Assembly (NCBI GenBank): GCA_013361935.1
Contig: JABFXC010000021.1
Span: 1 to 64,000 of the forward strand
Source: Gemmatimonadaceae bacterium
GTDB lineage: Bacteria; Gemmatimonadota; Gemmatimonadetes; Gemmatimonadales; Gemmatimonadaceae
Direction: 5' to 3'
DNA: 64,000 bases
Part shown: positions 1-8,133 of the stretch, piece by piece
How the letters are laid out: each line of letters starts with the position of its first letter
Numbering within the stretch: the first letter of the stretch is position 1
Translations under genes and position numbers: made by a program
Notes under the pieces: generated by a model
Told to the model about the DNA's origin: nothing
The model's database searches: none
What the model saw: only the letters and a program-made list of their open reading frames with translations

Positions 1-452
1 GCGCCCACCACTCCGCCCCCCGCCGCCGCGCCGGCCGCGCAGAGCAGCGCCGCCACGATCGCCGGCGTCGCCGCCGGCACCACCAGCCCGACCGCCGCGG
101 CGACGAACCCGCCCGCCGCGAGCTGGCTCTCCGCGCCGATGTTGAACAGCCCGGCGCGGATGCCTAACGCGACCGCCAGCCCCGTGAAGGTCAGCGTCGT
201 CGCCTTGTACAGCACCTGGCCGATCCCGTACGCGTTCCCCCACGTCCCCTCGAGCAGCAGCCGGTACACCGCCGACGGCGACTGCCCGAAGGTGAGGATC
301 AGCAGGTCGCCGACGACGATCGCGACGAGCAGCGCGACGACCGGCGGAAGCAGCGCCTCCGCCCAGCGGTGCTCGTCGCGCGGGACCTCCACCGGACGGA
401 CGCTCGCCGCGTCGGCCGCGGGCTGCTCGACCTCCGACATCCTCTCCGTCAT
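1..452 (-). CDS. BMP-type ABC importer permease, N-terminal part (cut by window edge)
   Basis: Reading the minus strand from ATG at 452 gives an open frame to the edge: a short hydrophilic N-terminus, a hydrophobic helix, then GLAVALGIRAGLFNIGAE, which is the conserved early segment of BPD_transp_2 permeases of the YufP/NupB type. The ATG overlaps the TGA of the upstream ATPase gene (ATGA at 452-449), so it belongs to the same operon as the binding protein and ATPase. A second in-frame ATG lies at 440. The family imports nucleosides or related small molecules together with a second permease that would lie beyond the left edge. The substrate is not shown by the sequence. Its TTA codon (Ala-Leu-Gly) sits in a copy of the recurring CGTTAGGC octamer. 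Confidence 0.8.
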   Translation of the reverse strand, partial: MTERMSEVEQPAADAASVRPVEVPRDEHRWAEALLPPVVALLVAIVVGDLLILTFGQSPSAVYRLLLEGTWGNAYGIGQVLYKATTLTFTGLAVALGIRAGLFNIGAESQLAAGGFVAAAVGLVVPAATPAIVAALLCAAGAAAGGGVVG

Positions 453-2083
453 GCGACGCGCGCCGGCGTTCCCGCCGCGCCGGTCATGTAGGGGCCGAGC
501 GTCTCCGGGCTCGCCTCGCTCCGCGGCAGCAGCGCGACGATGCGCCCGCCGTACATCACCGCCACGCGATCGGAGAGCGCGAGCACCTCGGCGAGATCCG
601 CCGAGACGAGCACGATCGCCTTCCCCTCGCTTCGCGCCTGGCGCAGCCGCTCGTGGATGAACTCGATCGCGCCCACGTCGACGCCGCGCGTCGGCTGCGC
701 GGCGAGCAGCACCTCGAAGCCGCGGCCCGCGCCCATCTCCCGCGCGACGACGATCTTCTGCTGGTTGCCGCCGGAGAGCGCGCGTGCCGGCAGCTCCGCG
801 TCCGCGGGACGGATGTCGAACTCGGCGATGCGCGCCCGCGCGTTCTCGGCGATGCGCGCCCCGTCGAGTCGCGCGCCGCGCGTGAAGTGATGCTGCCGCC
901 CGAGCACGAGGTTGTCGGCGATGCTGTAGTCGAGCACGAGCCCGCGGCGGTGACGATCCTCGGGAATGTGCGACAGCCCCGCGTCCCCGCGCTCGCGCAC
1001 GCTCAGCGCCGCGATGTCGCGCCCGCCGATGTGGATCGAGCCGGCGGCGAGCGGCGTCAGTCCGGCGATCGCCTCGATCAGCTCCGTCTGCCCGTTCCCC
1101 TCCACGCCGGCGATCCCGAGGATCTCCCCCGCGCCGACGGTGAGTGTCACGTCGTCGACGACGCCGGCGCGGCGCGGGCTGTCGACGCGCACGTTGCGCA
1201 GCTCGAGGAGCGCGGGCGCATTCGTCGCGAGCGAGCTCGCCGCCGCCGGCCCGCGCGCCGCGTCGAGCGCGAGCGCCACGTCGCGGCCGACCATCGCCCG
1301 CGCGATGTCCTTCGGCGTCGTTGCGCTCGTCCGCAGCCGCGCGACGGTCTCCCCCGCGCGCATCACCGTGATCGAGTCGGAGATCTCCATCACCTCGTCG
1401 AGCTTGTGGGTGATGAGGACGATCGTCCCGCCGTCGGCGCGCAGGCGGCGCAGCACCTCCCACAGCTGCCGCACCTCCGGCGGCGAGAGCACCGCCGTCG
1501 GCTCGTCGAGCACGAGGATGCGCGCGCCGCGATAGAGCGCCTTCAGGATCTCTACACGTTGCGCCTCGCCCACCGAGAGCTCGGCGACGCGTCGGTCGGC
1601 GGGAACGGCGAGCCCGCTCTTGCCGGCGAGCTCCTGCACCGCCCTCTCCGCGGCACGACGGTCGAGCTGCACCCCCGACTTCGGCTCGCGCCCCAGCACC
1701 ACGTTCTCGGCGACGGTGAGCGGCGGCACGAGCATGAAGTGCTGGTGCACCATCCCGACCCCCGCGTCGATCGCCTCCGCGGTGCTCCACCCCGTGACGT
1801 CGCGCAGAAGAGCAGTGCCGGACTCCCGTACTCCCGTACTCCCGGCAGTCCGAACATCCGCGATCTCGACCGAGCCCGCGTCGGGCGCGTACATCCCGCT
1901 GAGGATCCGCATCAGCGTGGATTTTCCGGCGCCGTTCTCGCCGACGAGCGCGTGGATCTCGCCGCGCGCGACCTCGAGTGAGGCGCCACGGTTGGCGACG
2001 ACGCTCCCGAAGGTCTTCACGATGTCGCGCATCCGGATGGCGAGCGAAGCTCCGCTCCGTGCGTCAGGCGGTGGCGTCGTCAT
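449..2083 (-). CDS. BMP-type ABC importer, double ATP-binding subunit
   Basis: This 544-aa protein has two ABC ATPase halves, as in sugar/nucleoside importers of the YufO/NupA/RbsA type. The first half shows GENGAGKST (Walker A), LSVGEAQRVEIL (signature) and LVLDEPTAVL (Walker B); the second half shows GVEGNGQTE, LSGGNQQKIVVARE and QPTRGVD, the usual degenerate second site. It energises import by the neighbouring permease. The start at 2083 is chosen because ATG overlaps the TGA of the binding-protein gene (ATGA); the open frame continues upstream without homology. Odd: after the first Walker A there is an in-frame insertion of about a dozen residues (near residues 78-90) encoded by a CCCGTACT tandem repeat, described separately. 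The P-loop and signature are intact, so the protein is probably functional. Confidence 0.88.
   Translation of the reverse strand: MTTPPPDARSGASLAIRMRDIVKTFGSVVANRGASLEVARGEIHALVGENGAGKSTLMRILSGMYAPDAGSVEIADVRTAGSTGVRESGTALLRDVTGWSTAEAIDAGVGMVHQHFMLVPPLTVAENVVLGREPKSGVQLDRRAAERAVQELAGKSGLAVPADRRVAELSVGEAQRVEILKALYRGARILVLDEPTAVLSPPEVRQLWEVLRRLRADGGTIVLITHKLDEVMEISDSITVMRAGETVARLRTSATTPKDIARAMVGRDVALALDAARGPAAASSLATNAPALLELRNVRVDSPRRAGVVDDVTLTVGAGEILGIAGVEGNGQTELIEAIAGLTPLAAGSIHIGGRDIAALSVRERGDAGLSHIPEDRHRRGLVLDYSIADNLVLGRQHHFTRGARLDGARIAENARARIAEFDIRPADAELPARALSGGNQQKIVVAREMGAGRGFEVLLAAQPTRGVDVGAIEFIHERLRQARSEGKAIVLVSADLAEVLALSDRVAVMYGGRIVALLPRSEASPETLGPYMTGAAGTPARVA
1818..1849. repeat. micro-insertion of tandem CCCGTACT units bounded by GGACT/AGTCC
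   Basis: The DNA reads GGACT, then CCCGTACT twice and CCCGGC, then AGTCC, so a short tandem repeat is framed by a 5-bp inverted repeat. It lies inside the ATPase gene between the Walker A and Q-loop segments and keeps the reading frame. Related importer ATPases normally run directly from the Walker A region to the GMVHQHF segment here, so I infer a late insertion. Confidence 0.5.
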
Positions 2084-3117
2084 CGCGTGCTCGGCACCTC
2101 GATCTTTCCGGCGACGATCTGCTCGCGCAGCTGCTCGAGGCGCGTGCGGACGCTGTCCGGGATCAGCTTCCGGTTGTTCGCGTCGTAGACGTAGCCGACG
2201 CCCTGCTCCTTCAGGCCGAACTGGTAGATCCCGCCCTTGAAGGTGCCGTTCTTCACCCGCTCGATCGCGTCGAAGACGGCGGCGTCGACGCCCTTCACCA
2301 TCGATGTGAGGATGAAGCCCGGCGCCTCCTGGTACTGATCGGCGTCCACGCCGATCGCGAGTTTTCCCGTCTGCCGCGCCGCCTCGAAGACGCCGAGCCC
2401 CGTCGAGCCCGACGCGTGGAAGATCACGTTCACCCCGCTCTGGTACTGCGCGAGCGCGAGCTCCTTGCCCCGCCCCGGATTGCGGAACGCCTCCGGCGTG
2501 ACGCCCGCATACTGCGCGATCACCGTGCAGTCGGGGCAAACCTGCTTCACCCCCGCCTTGTAGCCCGCCTCGAACTTGTGGATGAGCGGGATGTCCATTC
2601 CGCCGACGAAGCCGACCTTCTTCGAGTGCCCGACCAGCGCGGCGAGCGCGCCGACGAGAAAGGAGCCCTCCTCCTCGCGGAACTTCAGCGCCGCGAGGTT
2701 CGGCGGGGGCGCGATGACGTTCCCCGCCGGATCGGTCGCGACCGCGTAGTCGACCCCCGCGAAGTGGACGTTCGGGTACTCCTTCGCCAGCGCGGTGAGG
2801 TCGTCGGTGAAGATGAAGCCGACCCCGATGACGAGGTCCATGTGCTCGGCGGCGAGCAGCCGCAGCCCCGCCTCACGGTCCGAGCCTTCGCCGGGCTCGA
2901 TGAAGCGCACCCGGGCGCCGAGCTCCTTCTCCGCGCGCTCGCCACCGAGGTAGGCGCCGTCGTTGAACGACTTGTCCCCCCGTCCGCCGACGTCGAACAC
3001 GATCCCGACGTCGAGCCCCTCGCTCGTGGGAGGCTGCGCCGCGCCGCTCGGATGCACCACGAGCAGCGCGAGATGCGCGAGGAGGAGGATCGCTGCGAGG
3101 ATGAGCGGTTTCCGCAC
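2080..3117 (-). CDS. BMP family ABC transporter substrate-binding protein
   Basis: A 345-aa periplasmic binding protein of the BmpA/Med/PnrA family. Residues 4-25 form a hydrophobic export signal; there is no clear lipobox cysteine, so it may be anchored by an uncleaved signal or released. Family motifs follow: VGIVFDVGGRGDKSFND at the start of the mature part, VGFIFTDDL, HFAGVDYA, KVGFVGGMDIPLIHKFEAGY, and the ligand loop VNVIFHASGSTGLGVFEAA with GVDADQYQ. PnrA-type proteins bind purine nucleosides; that specificity is family knowledge, not shown here. It is first in the operon with the ATPase and permease, with a 4-bp overlap to the next gene. Confidence 0.88.
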   Translation of the reverse strand: MRKPLILAAILLLAHLALLVVHPSGAAQPPTSEGLDVGIVFDVGGRGDKSFNDGAYLGGERAEKELGARVRFIEPGEGSDREAGLRLLAAEHMDLVIGVGFIFTDDLTALAKEYPNVHFAGVDYAVATDPAGNVIAPPPNLAALKFREEEGSFLVGALAALVGHSKKVGFVGGMDIPLIHKFEAGYKAGVKQVCPDCTVIAQYAGVTPEAFRNPGRGKELALAQYQSGVNVIFHASGSTGLGVFEAARQTGKLAIGVDADQYQEAPGFILTSMVKGVDAAVFDAIERVKNGTFKGGIYQFGLKEQGVGYVYDANNRKLIPDSVRTRLEQLREQIVAGKIEVPSTR

Positions 3118-3194
3118 CGCGGAAAGCTCGCGGCAGGGCAGCGCGGGGGCAAGCCGTTGACCGTGCCATCCTCATGGCTTTGGCAACCGCTGTA

Positions 3195-3270
3195 AAAACA
3201 CGAAGGCCACGAAGGTCCACGAAGGGTGCTTCAGCAAAACCTTCGTGGCCCTTCGTGGCCTTCGTGTTTC
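3195..3270. repeat. intergenic inverted repeat built of CTTCGTGG units
   Basis: The left arm consists of AACACGAAGGCCACGAAGG and CCACGAAGGG; the right arm has CCTTCGTGG, CCTTCGTGG and CCTTCGTGTT. Together they form a long imperfect hairpin of about 30 bp per arm between the divergent BMP operon and nadB. It looks like a dispersed palindromic (REP/MITE-like) element; a regulatory role is unproven. The rest of the 3118-3399 gap shows no gene. Confidence 0.65.
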
Positions 3271-3399
3271 AACATCGAGAGCAATGTCCGGCTCGTTGCG
3301 CGAAGCGCTCCCACCGGCCACCGCGCGATCCGATGCCACCCCAGCCGAGCCAGAGCCTCCACTTTCGCCGCCCCTCTCCCCGGAGTTGATTTCACCTCA

Positions 3400-4908
3400 A
3401 TGCCGGAACGCATCCGAACCCGGTTCCTCGTCATCGGTAGTGGCGTCGCCGGCCTGCACACGGCGTGGCGTGCCTCCGAGCACGCCGACGTCCTCGTCAC
3501 CACCAAGCGCTCGCTCTTCGACAGCGCGACCGCGTATGCGCAGGGCGGGATCGCCGCCGCGCTCGGGGCCGGCGACTCCCCCGAGCTGCACAGGCGCGAC
3601 ACCCTCGCCGCGGGCGCCGCGCTCGCCGACTCCGCGGCGGTGACGGTGCTCGTGACCGAAGGGCCGGCGCGGGTGAAGGAGCTCCACACCGCGGGCGCCG
3701 ACTTCGACCTCGCGCCCGGTGGCGACTTCAAGCTCGGACGCGAGGCCGCGCACTCCACCAATCGCATCGTCCACGCGCACGGCGACCAGACCGGCGCCGA
3801 GGTCGCGCGCACGCTGATCGCGAAGGTGCAGGAGAGCGAGCGTGTCTCCGTCCTGGAGCGCACCCGCGTCCTCGATCTCATCATCGAGGACGGCCGCTGC
3901 GTCGGCGCGCGCGCGAGCGTGGCCGGCCGCGCCACCGAGATCATCGCCGACGCCACCGTCCTCGCCACCGGCGGCTGCGGACAGCTCTACCGCTACACCA
4001 CGAACCCCGTCGTCGCCACCGGTGACGGCTTCGCGATCGCGCACCGCGCCGACGCGACGCTCGCCGACATGGAGTTCGTCCAGTTCCACCCCACCGCGCT
4101 CGACACCCCGGAGAATCCGCTGCAGCTCATCTCCGAGGCGGTGCGCGGCGAGGGGGCGACGCTGCTCAACGCCGCGGGCGACCGCTTCATGCCGAAGCGC
4201 CACAAGCTCGCCGAGCTCGCCCCGCGCGACGTCGTCGCCCGCGCCATCTTCGCCGAGCAGAAGAAGGGCACCGTCTTCCTGGACGCGCGGAAGATCGGCA
4301 AGGCGTGGCCGACGCGCTTCCCGGGGATCTTCGCCATCTGCGAGGCTCGCGGGATCGATCCGCGAAAGCAGCTCATCCCCGTGACGCCGGCCGCGCACTA
4401 CATGATGGGCGGCGTCGTCACCGACCTCGCCGGACGCTCGAGCATCCCGCGCCTCTACGCCTGCGGCGAGGTCGCGCGCACTGGCGTGCATGGCGCCAAC
4501 AGGCTCGCGTCGAACTCCCTCCTCGAGGGGCTCGTCTTCGCCGAGCGCGTCGCGCGCGACATGCAGCAGATGACGCCACTGCCCGCCGAGCCGCCGCGCG
4601 GCCACTGGCGCGTCCCCGTGCTCAGCGACCGCGGCGCCGCGCAGGTTGCCGCCGACCAGATCCGCGCCGTGATGTGGGAGTACGCCGGCATCGCGCGCAC
4701 CGCGCGCGGCATGCGCAGCTGCATCACCCGCCTCGACCAGATCGAGGACCGGCTCCCGGAGGGCGCGACCGAGGAGCGGAACATGGTCCAGACCGCGCGC
4801 CTCATCGCCGAGGGCGCCCTCCTTCGCAAGGAGTCGCGCGGCGGCCATTATAGAAGCGACTTCCCGCGAGCGAGGAGCGCATGGCGAGGACGTCACATCG
4901 AGTGGTGA
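3400..4908 (+). CDS. nadB: L-aspartate oxidase
   Basis: First enzyme of de novo NAD synthesis: oxidises L-aspartate to iminoaspartate with FAD. The 502-aa protein begins with the FAD dinucleotide motif VIGSGVAGLH (residues 11-20), has the succinate dehydrogenase/fumarate reductase flavoprotein segments TAYAQGGIAAAL, HSTNRIVHAHGDQTG, QFHPTALD, EAVRGEGA, TPAAHYMMGGVVTD and ACGEVARTGVHGANRLASNSLLE (partly quoted), and a C-terminal helical domain. The start ATG at 3400 gives the family's usual N-terminus; the open frame extends upstream into the repeat without homology. It is followed by a lipoprotein gene, nadA and nadC on the same strand, so the whole quinolinate pathway is here. Confidence 0.95.
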   Translation: MPERIRTRFLVIGSGVAGLHTAWRASEHADVLVTTKRSLFDSATAYAQGGIAAALGAGDSPELHRRDTLAAGAALADSAAVTVLVTEGPARVKELHTAGADFDLAPGGDFKLGREAAHSTNRIVHAHGDQTGAEVARTLIAKVQESERVSVLERTRVLDLIIEDGRCVGARASVAGRATEIIADATVLATGGCGQLYRYTTNPVVATGDGFAIAHRADATLADMEFVQFHPTALDTPENPLQLISEAVRGEGATLLNAAGDRFMPKRHKLAELAPRDVVARAIFAEQKKGTVFLDARKIGKAWPTRFPGIFAICEARGIDPRKQLIPVTPAAHYMMGGVVTDLAGRSSIPRLYACGEVARTGVHGANRLASNSLLEGLVFAERVARDMQQMTPLPAEPPRGHWRVPVLSDRGAAQVAADQIRAVMWEYAGIARTARGMRSCITRLDQIEDRLPEGATEERNMVQTARLIAEGALLRKESRGGHYRSDFPRARSAWRGRHIEW

Positions 4909-5633
4909 TCCGCGGGCCGCACCGCGGCGCCGACGCGCGACTGCTCCTCGTCGCCGTCGCCGCGCTCGGCTGCGGCCATCGCGAGAAGGCGGTGAGCGAT
5001 ACCGCGACCAGCGGGAGCCGCGCACCGTCGCCCTACGTCAGCGAGATCCCCGCGTGGCCCGCCGAAACCTCGGCGTTCGCCACCGATCGCACGGGACGAC
5101 TTCCCGCCGCGCTCCGCTCGAAGGTGCCGTCCTGCGGGAGCTCGACGCCCGTCGTCGCCCGCGACTCGATCGGTCCGCTCTACCCGGGGCAGCCGCTCCC
5201 GATAGTGCTCGGCGTCTGCCGCGACGCGCTGCGCTTCTGGCACTGGGACGATGGCTCGTATCTCCCCGCCCTCGCCGTGAGGCTCGGCGACGCGATCGTC
5301 GTCGCCGACCTCGCGGGGATGACCGCGGACGACGTCGTCTCGCGCGTCATCGCGATCGACGGCGCGCGCACCGCCGAGGGAGTGGGGCCCGGCTCCTCGC
5401 TCGCCGACCTGCAGCGCGCGTACGGCGCGCCCACCTGGCGGCGCAATCAATGCACCGTCGACGCCGCCTTCGACTCGCGCCCGGGACTCGTCGCGCGCAT
5501 CGCCGTCGCGTCGGCCGGCGGCGCCGCGAGCTGCGCCGAGGTGCGCCGCTACGGCGACGGACCGGACTTCTCGCGCTTTCCGCGCGGCTCGCGCGTCGAA
5601 TGGATCGCCGCCGAGCTTGGTGCCGCGGGGTGA
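4881..5633 (+). CDS. predicted lipoprotein within the NAD operon
   Basis: A 250-aa protein I do not recognise. The N-terminus has arginines followed by LLLVAVAALGCG, a lipobox with Cys at about residue 31, so it is probably a lipid-anchored periplasmic protein. The mature part is rich in Ala, Asp and Arg with scattered cysteines and no motif I can name. The start overlaps the last 28 bases of nadB and is preceded by GAGGAG. It lies between nadB and nadA, which is unusual because its product has no evident link to NAD synthesis; co-transcription is likely from the overlap. Confidence 0.72.
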   Translation: MARTSHRVVIRGPHRGADARLLLVAVAALGCGHREKAVSDTATSGSRAPSPYVSEIPAWPAETSAFATDRTGRLPAALRSKVPSCGSSTPVVARDSIGPLYPGQPLPIVLGVCRDALRFWHWDDGSYLPALAVRLGDAIVVADLAGMTADDVVSRVIAIDGARTAEGVGPGSSLADLQRAYGAPTWRRNQCTVDAAFDSRPGLVARIAVASAGGAASCAEVRRYGDGPDFSRFPRGSRVEWIAAELGAAG

Positions 5634-5642
5634 GCGGCCGAG

Positions 5643-5648
5643 TATACT
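5643..5648 (+). promoter_or_regulatory. possible -10 box upstream of nadA
   Basis: TATACT lies 23 bases before the nadA ATG, inside the 37-bp gap after the lipoprotein gene. I find no good -35 at 17 bp, so this could be a weak internal promoter or chance. Confidence 0.25.
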
Positions 5649-5670
5649 ACGATCGACCCACCCGACACTG

Positions 5671-6690
5671 ATGCCCTTCGAGCCCCAGCCACAGTTCGCC
5701 GAGCTCCACGAGGAGATCCGCCGCCTCGCCCGCGAGCGCAATGCGGTCGTCCTCGCCCACAACTACGAGCGCCCCGAGGTTCAGGACGTCGCCGACTACG
5801 TCGGCGACTCGCTCGGACTCTCGCGCGAGGCGGCGAAGACGGACGCCGAAGTGATCGTCTTCTGCGGCGTCCACTTCATGGCCGAGACCGCGGCGATACT
5901 CTCCCCGCAGAAGACCGTGCTTCTTCCGGACATGGCCGCCGGCTGCTCGCTCGCCGCGACCATCAACGCCGATCAGCTGCGTGAGTGGAAGGAGGAGCAT
6001 CCCGGCTCCGTCGTCGTCTCCTACGTGAACACGACCGCCGAGGTGAAGGCGGAGAGCGACTACTGCTGCACCTCGGGGAACGCGGTCGAGGTCATCAACG
6101 CCATCCCGCCCGAGAAGACGATCCTCTTCTGCCCCGACATGTTCCTCGGCGCCCACGTGCGCCGGATGTCCGGGCGCGACAACATCATCGTCTGGATGGG
6201 CGAGTGCCACGTGCACGCCGGGATCGACCCCGAGCACATCAACCTCCAGCGCCGCCATCACCCCGAGGCCGAGTTCCTCATCCACCCCGAGTGCGGCTGC
6301 TCGACGAGCGTGCTCGACGCGGTGTCCTCGGGCGCGGTGGATGCGGAGGGTGTGAAGGTCCTCTCGACGGAAGGGATGATCAAGCGTCCCGCCGAGTCGC
6401 CGGCGAGCGAGTTCATCGTCGCGACGGAGATCGGGATCCTGCATCGCCTGCGTCGCGAGAATCCCGGCAAGCGCTTCTTCGCCGCGAACGACCGCGCGGC
6501 GTGCGCCTACATGAAGGTGACGACGCTGCCGAAGGTGCTGCGCGCGCTCGAGCGTCTCGAGCACCGGATCACGGTGCCCGAGGAGACCGCGAACAAGGCG
6601 CGGCGCGCGATCGAGCGGATGATCGCGATCGGCGGCAAGGGCGGCCCCGCGCTCTCGCCCGTCCCCGAGATGATCGATCCAGGAGAGTGA
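5671..6690 (+). CDS. nadA: quinolinate synthase
   Basis: A 339-aa [4Fe-4S] enzyme that condenses iminoaspartate with dihydroxyacetone phosphate to quinolinate. The three-fold repeated architecture is visible: VVLAHNYERPEVQDVADYVG at residues 27-46, VIVFCGVHFMAETA at 61-74, GCSLA with Cys92, VVSYVNTTAEVKAESD, GECHVHAG with Cys179, HPECGCS at 206-211 and AACAYMK with Cys278. Cys92, Cys179 and Cys278 align with the cluster ligands known for the family. It works with NadB before it and NadC after it. Confidence 0.96.
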   Translation: MPFEPQPQFAELHEEIRRLARERNAVVLAHNYERPEVQDVADYVGDSLGLSREAAKTDAEVIVFCGVHFMAETAAILSPQKTVLLPDMAAGCSLAATINADQLREWKEEHPGSVVVSYVNTTAEVKAESDYCCTSGNAVEVINAIPPEKTILFCPDMFLGAHVRRMSGRDNIIVWMGECHVHAGIDPEHINLQRRHHPEAEFLIHPECGCSTSVLDAVSSGAVDAEGVKVLSTEGMIKRPAESPASEFIVATEIGILHRLRRENPGKRFFAANDRAACAYMKVTTLPKVLRALERLEHRITVPEETANKARRAIERMIAIGGKGGPALSPVPEMIDPGE

Positions 6691-6694
6691 ATCG

Positions 6695-7630
6695 ATGGCA
6701 AGCCCGCGCGACGAGCAGCACGATCCCTACCGTCACGTCGTGACCCCGCGCTCCCTGCGCGCGCTGCACCATGAGGAGCACCTGCTCTTCCCCCTCAGCT
6801 ACGAGGAGACGACGCGCCTCGTCCGCGACGCGCTCGACGAGGACGGCGCCTTCGACGACGTGACGACGATCGCCACCGTGCGCTCCGACCGCCGCGCCCA
6901 CGCGACGCTCGTCGCGCGGCAGCCGGGCGTCGTCTGCGGGGTGATGCTCGCAATCGAGGCGTTCCGCCAGCTCGACGAGAGCGTGAACGTCCGCGTCGAC
7001 GCCGAGGACGGCGTCCGCGTCGGCGCCGCGGCGCCGGTGCTCTTCCTCACGGGCAAGGCGCGCGGCCTGCTCAGTGCCGAGCGCGTCGCGCTCAACTTCA
7101 TGCAGCGGCTCTCGGGGATCGCGACGCTGACGCGCCAGTACGTGGACGCGATCGCCGGCACGCGCGCGAAGATCCTCGACACGCGGAAGACGACCCCCGG
7201 CTGGCGCCGCCTCGAGAAGTACGCCGTGCGCGCCGGCGGCGGGACGAACCACCGCATGAACCTCTCGAGCTGCGTCCTGATCAAGGACAACCACCTCGCC
7301 GCAGTGGAAGGCGACGTCGCCGTCGCGATCCAGCGCTCCCGCGAGCACGCCGCACCGGGCGTGAAGGTGGAGGTGGAGTGCGACCGCATCGAGCAGGTCG
7401 AGCGCGCCCTCGCCGCCGGCGCCGACATCATCCTGCTCGACAACATGTCGCTCGACGACCTGCGCGCCTGCGTCAACCTGGTCGGCGGCCGCGCGAAGCT
7501 CGAAGCCTCGGGCGGCGTCACCCGCGACCGCGTCCGCGCGATCGCCGAGACCGGCGTCGACTGGATCTCCATCGGCGGCATCACGCACTCGGCGCCGGCG
7601 TTGGATCTGGCGCTGGACTTCGAACCGTGA
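6695..7630 (+). CDS. nadC: nicotinate-nucleotide diphosphorylase (quinolinate phosphoribosyltransferase)
   Basis: Converts quinolinate and PRPP to nicotinate mononucleotide. The 311-aa protein carries the family signatures LSAERVALNFMQRLSGIAT, ILDTRKTTPGWR, GGGTNHRMNL, IKDNHL, VEVEC, DIILLDNM and EASGGV in order. It has an N-terminal extension of about 30 residues before the usual start of homology (LVRDALDEDG). It begins 4 bp after the nadA stop, closing the nadB-nadA-nadC operon. A palindromic repeat follows the stop and may terminate the transcript. Confidence 0.95.
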   Translation: MASPRDEQHDPYRHVVTPRSLRALHHEEHLLFPLSYEETTRLVRDALDEDGAFDDVTTIATVRSDRRAHATLVARQPGVVCGVMLAIEAFRQLDESVNVRVDAEDGVRVGAAAPVLFLTGKARGLLSAERVALNFMQRLSGIATLTRQYVDAIAGTRAKILDTRKTTPGWRRLEKYAVRAGGGTNHRMNLSSCVLIKDNHLAAVEGDVAVAIQRSREHAAPGVKVEVECDRIEQVERALAAGADIILLDNMSLDDLRACVNLVGGRAKLEASGGVTRDRVRAIAETGVDWISIGGITHSAPALDLALDFEP

Positions 7631-7634
7631 GCTC

Positions 7635-7702
7635 GGGGGGGCCAAGGGCCAGGCGTTAGGAACGGCGTCAACCGCAGTTCCTTCCGCCTGGCCCCTGGCT
7701 CC
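7635..7702. repeat. GGGCCAGGCGTTAGGAAC-type palindrome (copy 1), likely terminator
   Basis: An imperfect inverted repeat between the convergent nadC and small minus-strand gene: GGGCCAGGCG pairs with CGCCTGGCCC, with a central GGAACGGCG...CGCAGTTCC. The reverse complement closely matches the element at 37997-38061, and a half copy lies at 58882-58917, so this is a dispersed family. Its position suggests transcription termination for both genes. Confidence 0.65.
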
Positions 7703-7710
7703 TGAAAAAG

Positions 7711-8052
7711 CTACACGTCGTGCTTGTTCGTCCCGCGCGGCGGCTCGAAGTGGTTCGTCTGCTTCGGGCTCTCCGCCTGCCCCTTCCGCGCGTGCTGGGC
7801 GAAGCCCGCTTCGCGCGATTGCACCGGCTCGCCTAACGCGTCGTCGCCGCGCGAGGTGTCGCCGTCGTTGGCGCCGTCGCCCTGACGGCTCGCCTCGCGG
7901 GAGTCGCCTCGCACGCCCTGGGAGTCGGAGGCGCCGGTCGCGCCGGTGCGCTCGCGGCCCTGCGCCGTCTCGCGCGCGACCTTCCCCTCGAGGGTCTCGC
8001 CGCCCCGCGGCTCGTCGCGCGGATCGCGGTCGTTCGGTCCGTAGTTGGTCAT
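7711..8052 (-). CDS. small hydrophilic protein of unknown function
   Basis: A 113-aa protein, very rich in Gly, Asp, Arg, Glu, Ser and Gln, with almost no hydrophobic core and therefore probably disordered; it recalls stress-related hydrophilins only in composition. The start at 8052 is supported by AGGAGA seven bases upstream; the open frame extends 18 codons further. It contains a TTA codon in a CGTTAGGC octamer (Asp-Ala-Leu-Gly-Glu). It lies downstream of the AAA ATPase gene on the same strand with an 81-bp gap. I do not recognise a family. Confidence 0.6.
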   Translation of the reverse strand: MTNYGPNDRDPRDEPRGGETLEGKVARETAQGRERTGATGASDSQGVRGDSREASRQGDGANDGDTSRGDDALGEPVQSREAGFAQHARKGQAESPKQTNHFEPPRGTNKHDV

Positions 8053-8133
8053 CGGATCTCCTGTTGGTGAGACCGGTCTGCGGGGCAGGGGGCGTGCCGG
8101 AAGCACGTTTTCCTGACGACGACTCTCCCTCGG

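Noticed and set aside
653-1981. Long plus-strand frame opposite the ABC ATPase gene
   Set aside because: It mirrors the minus-strand gene with clear ATPase motifs; its translation is Arg/Ala/Asp-rich shadow without motifs or SD.
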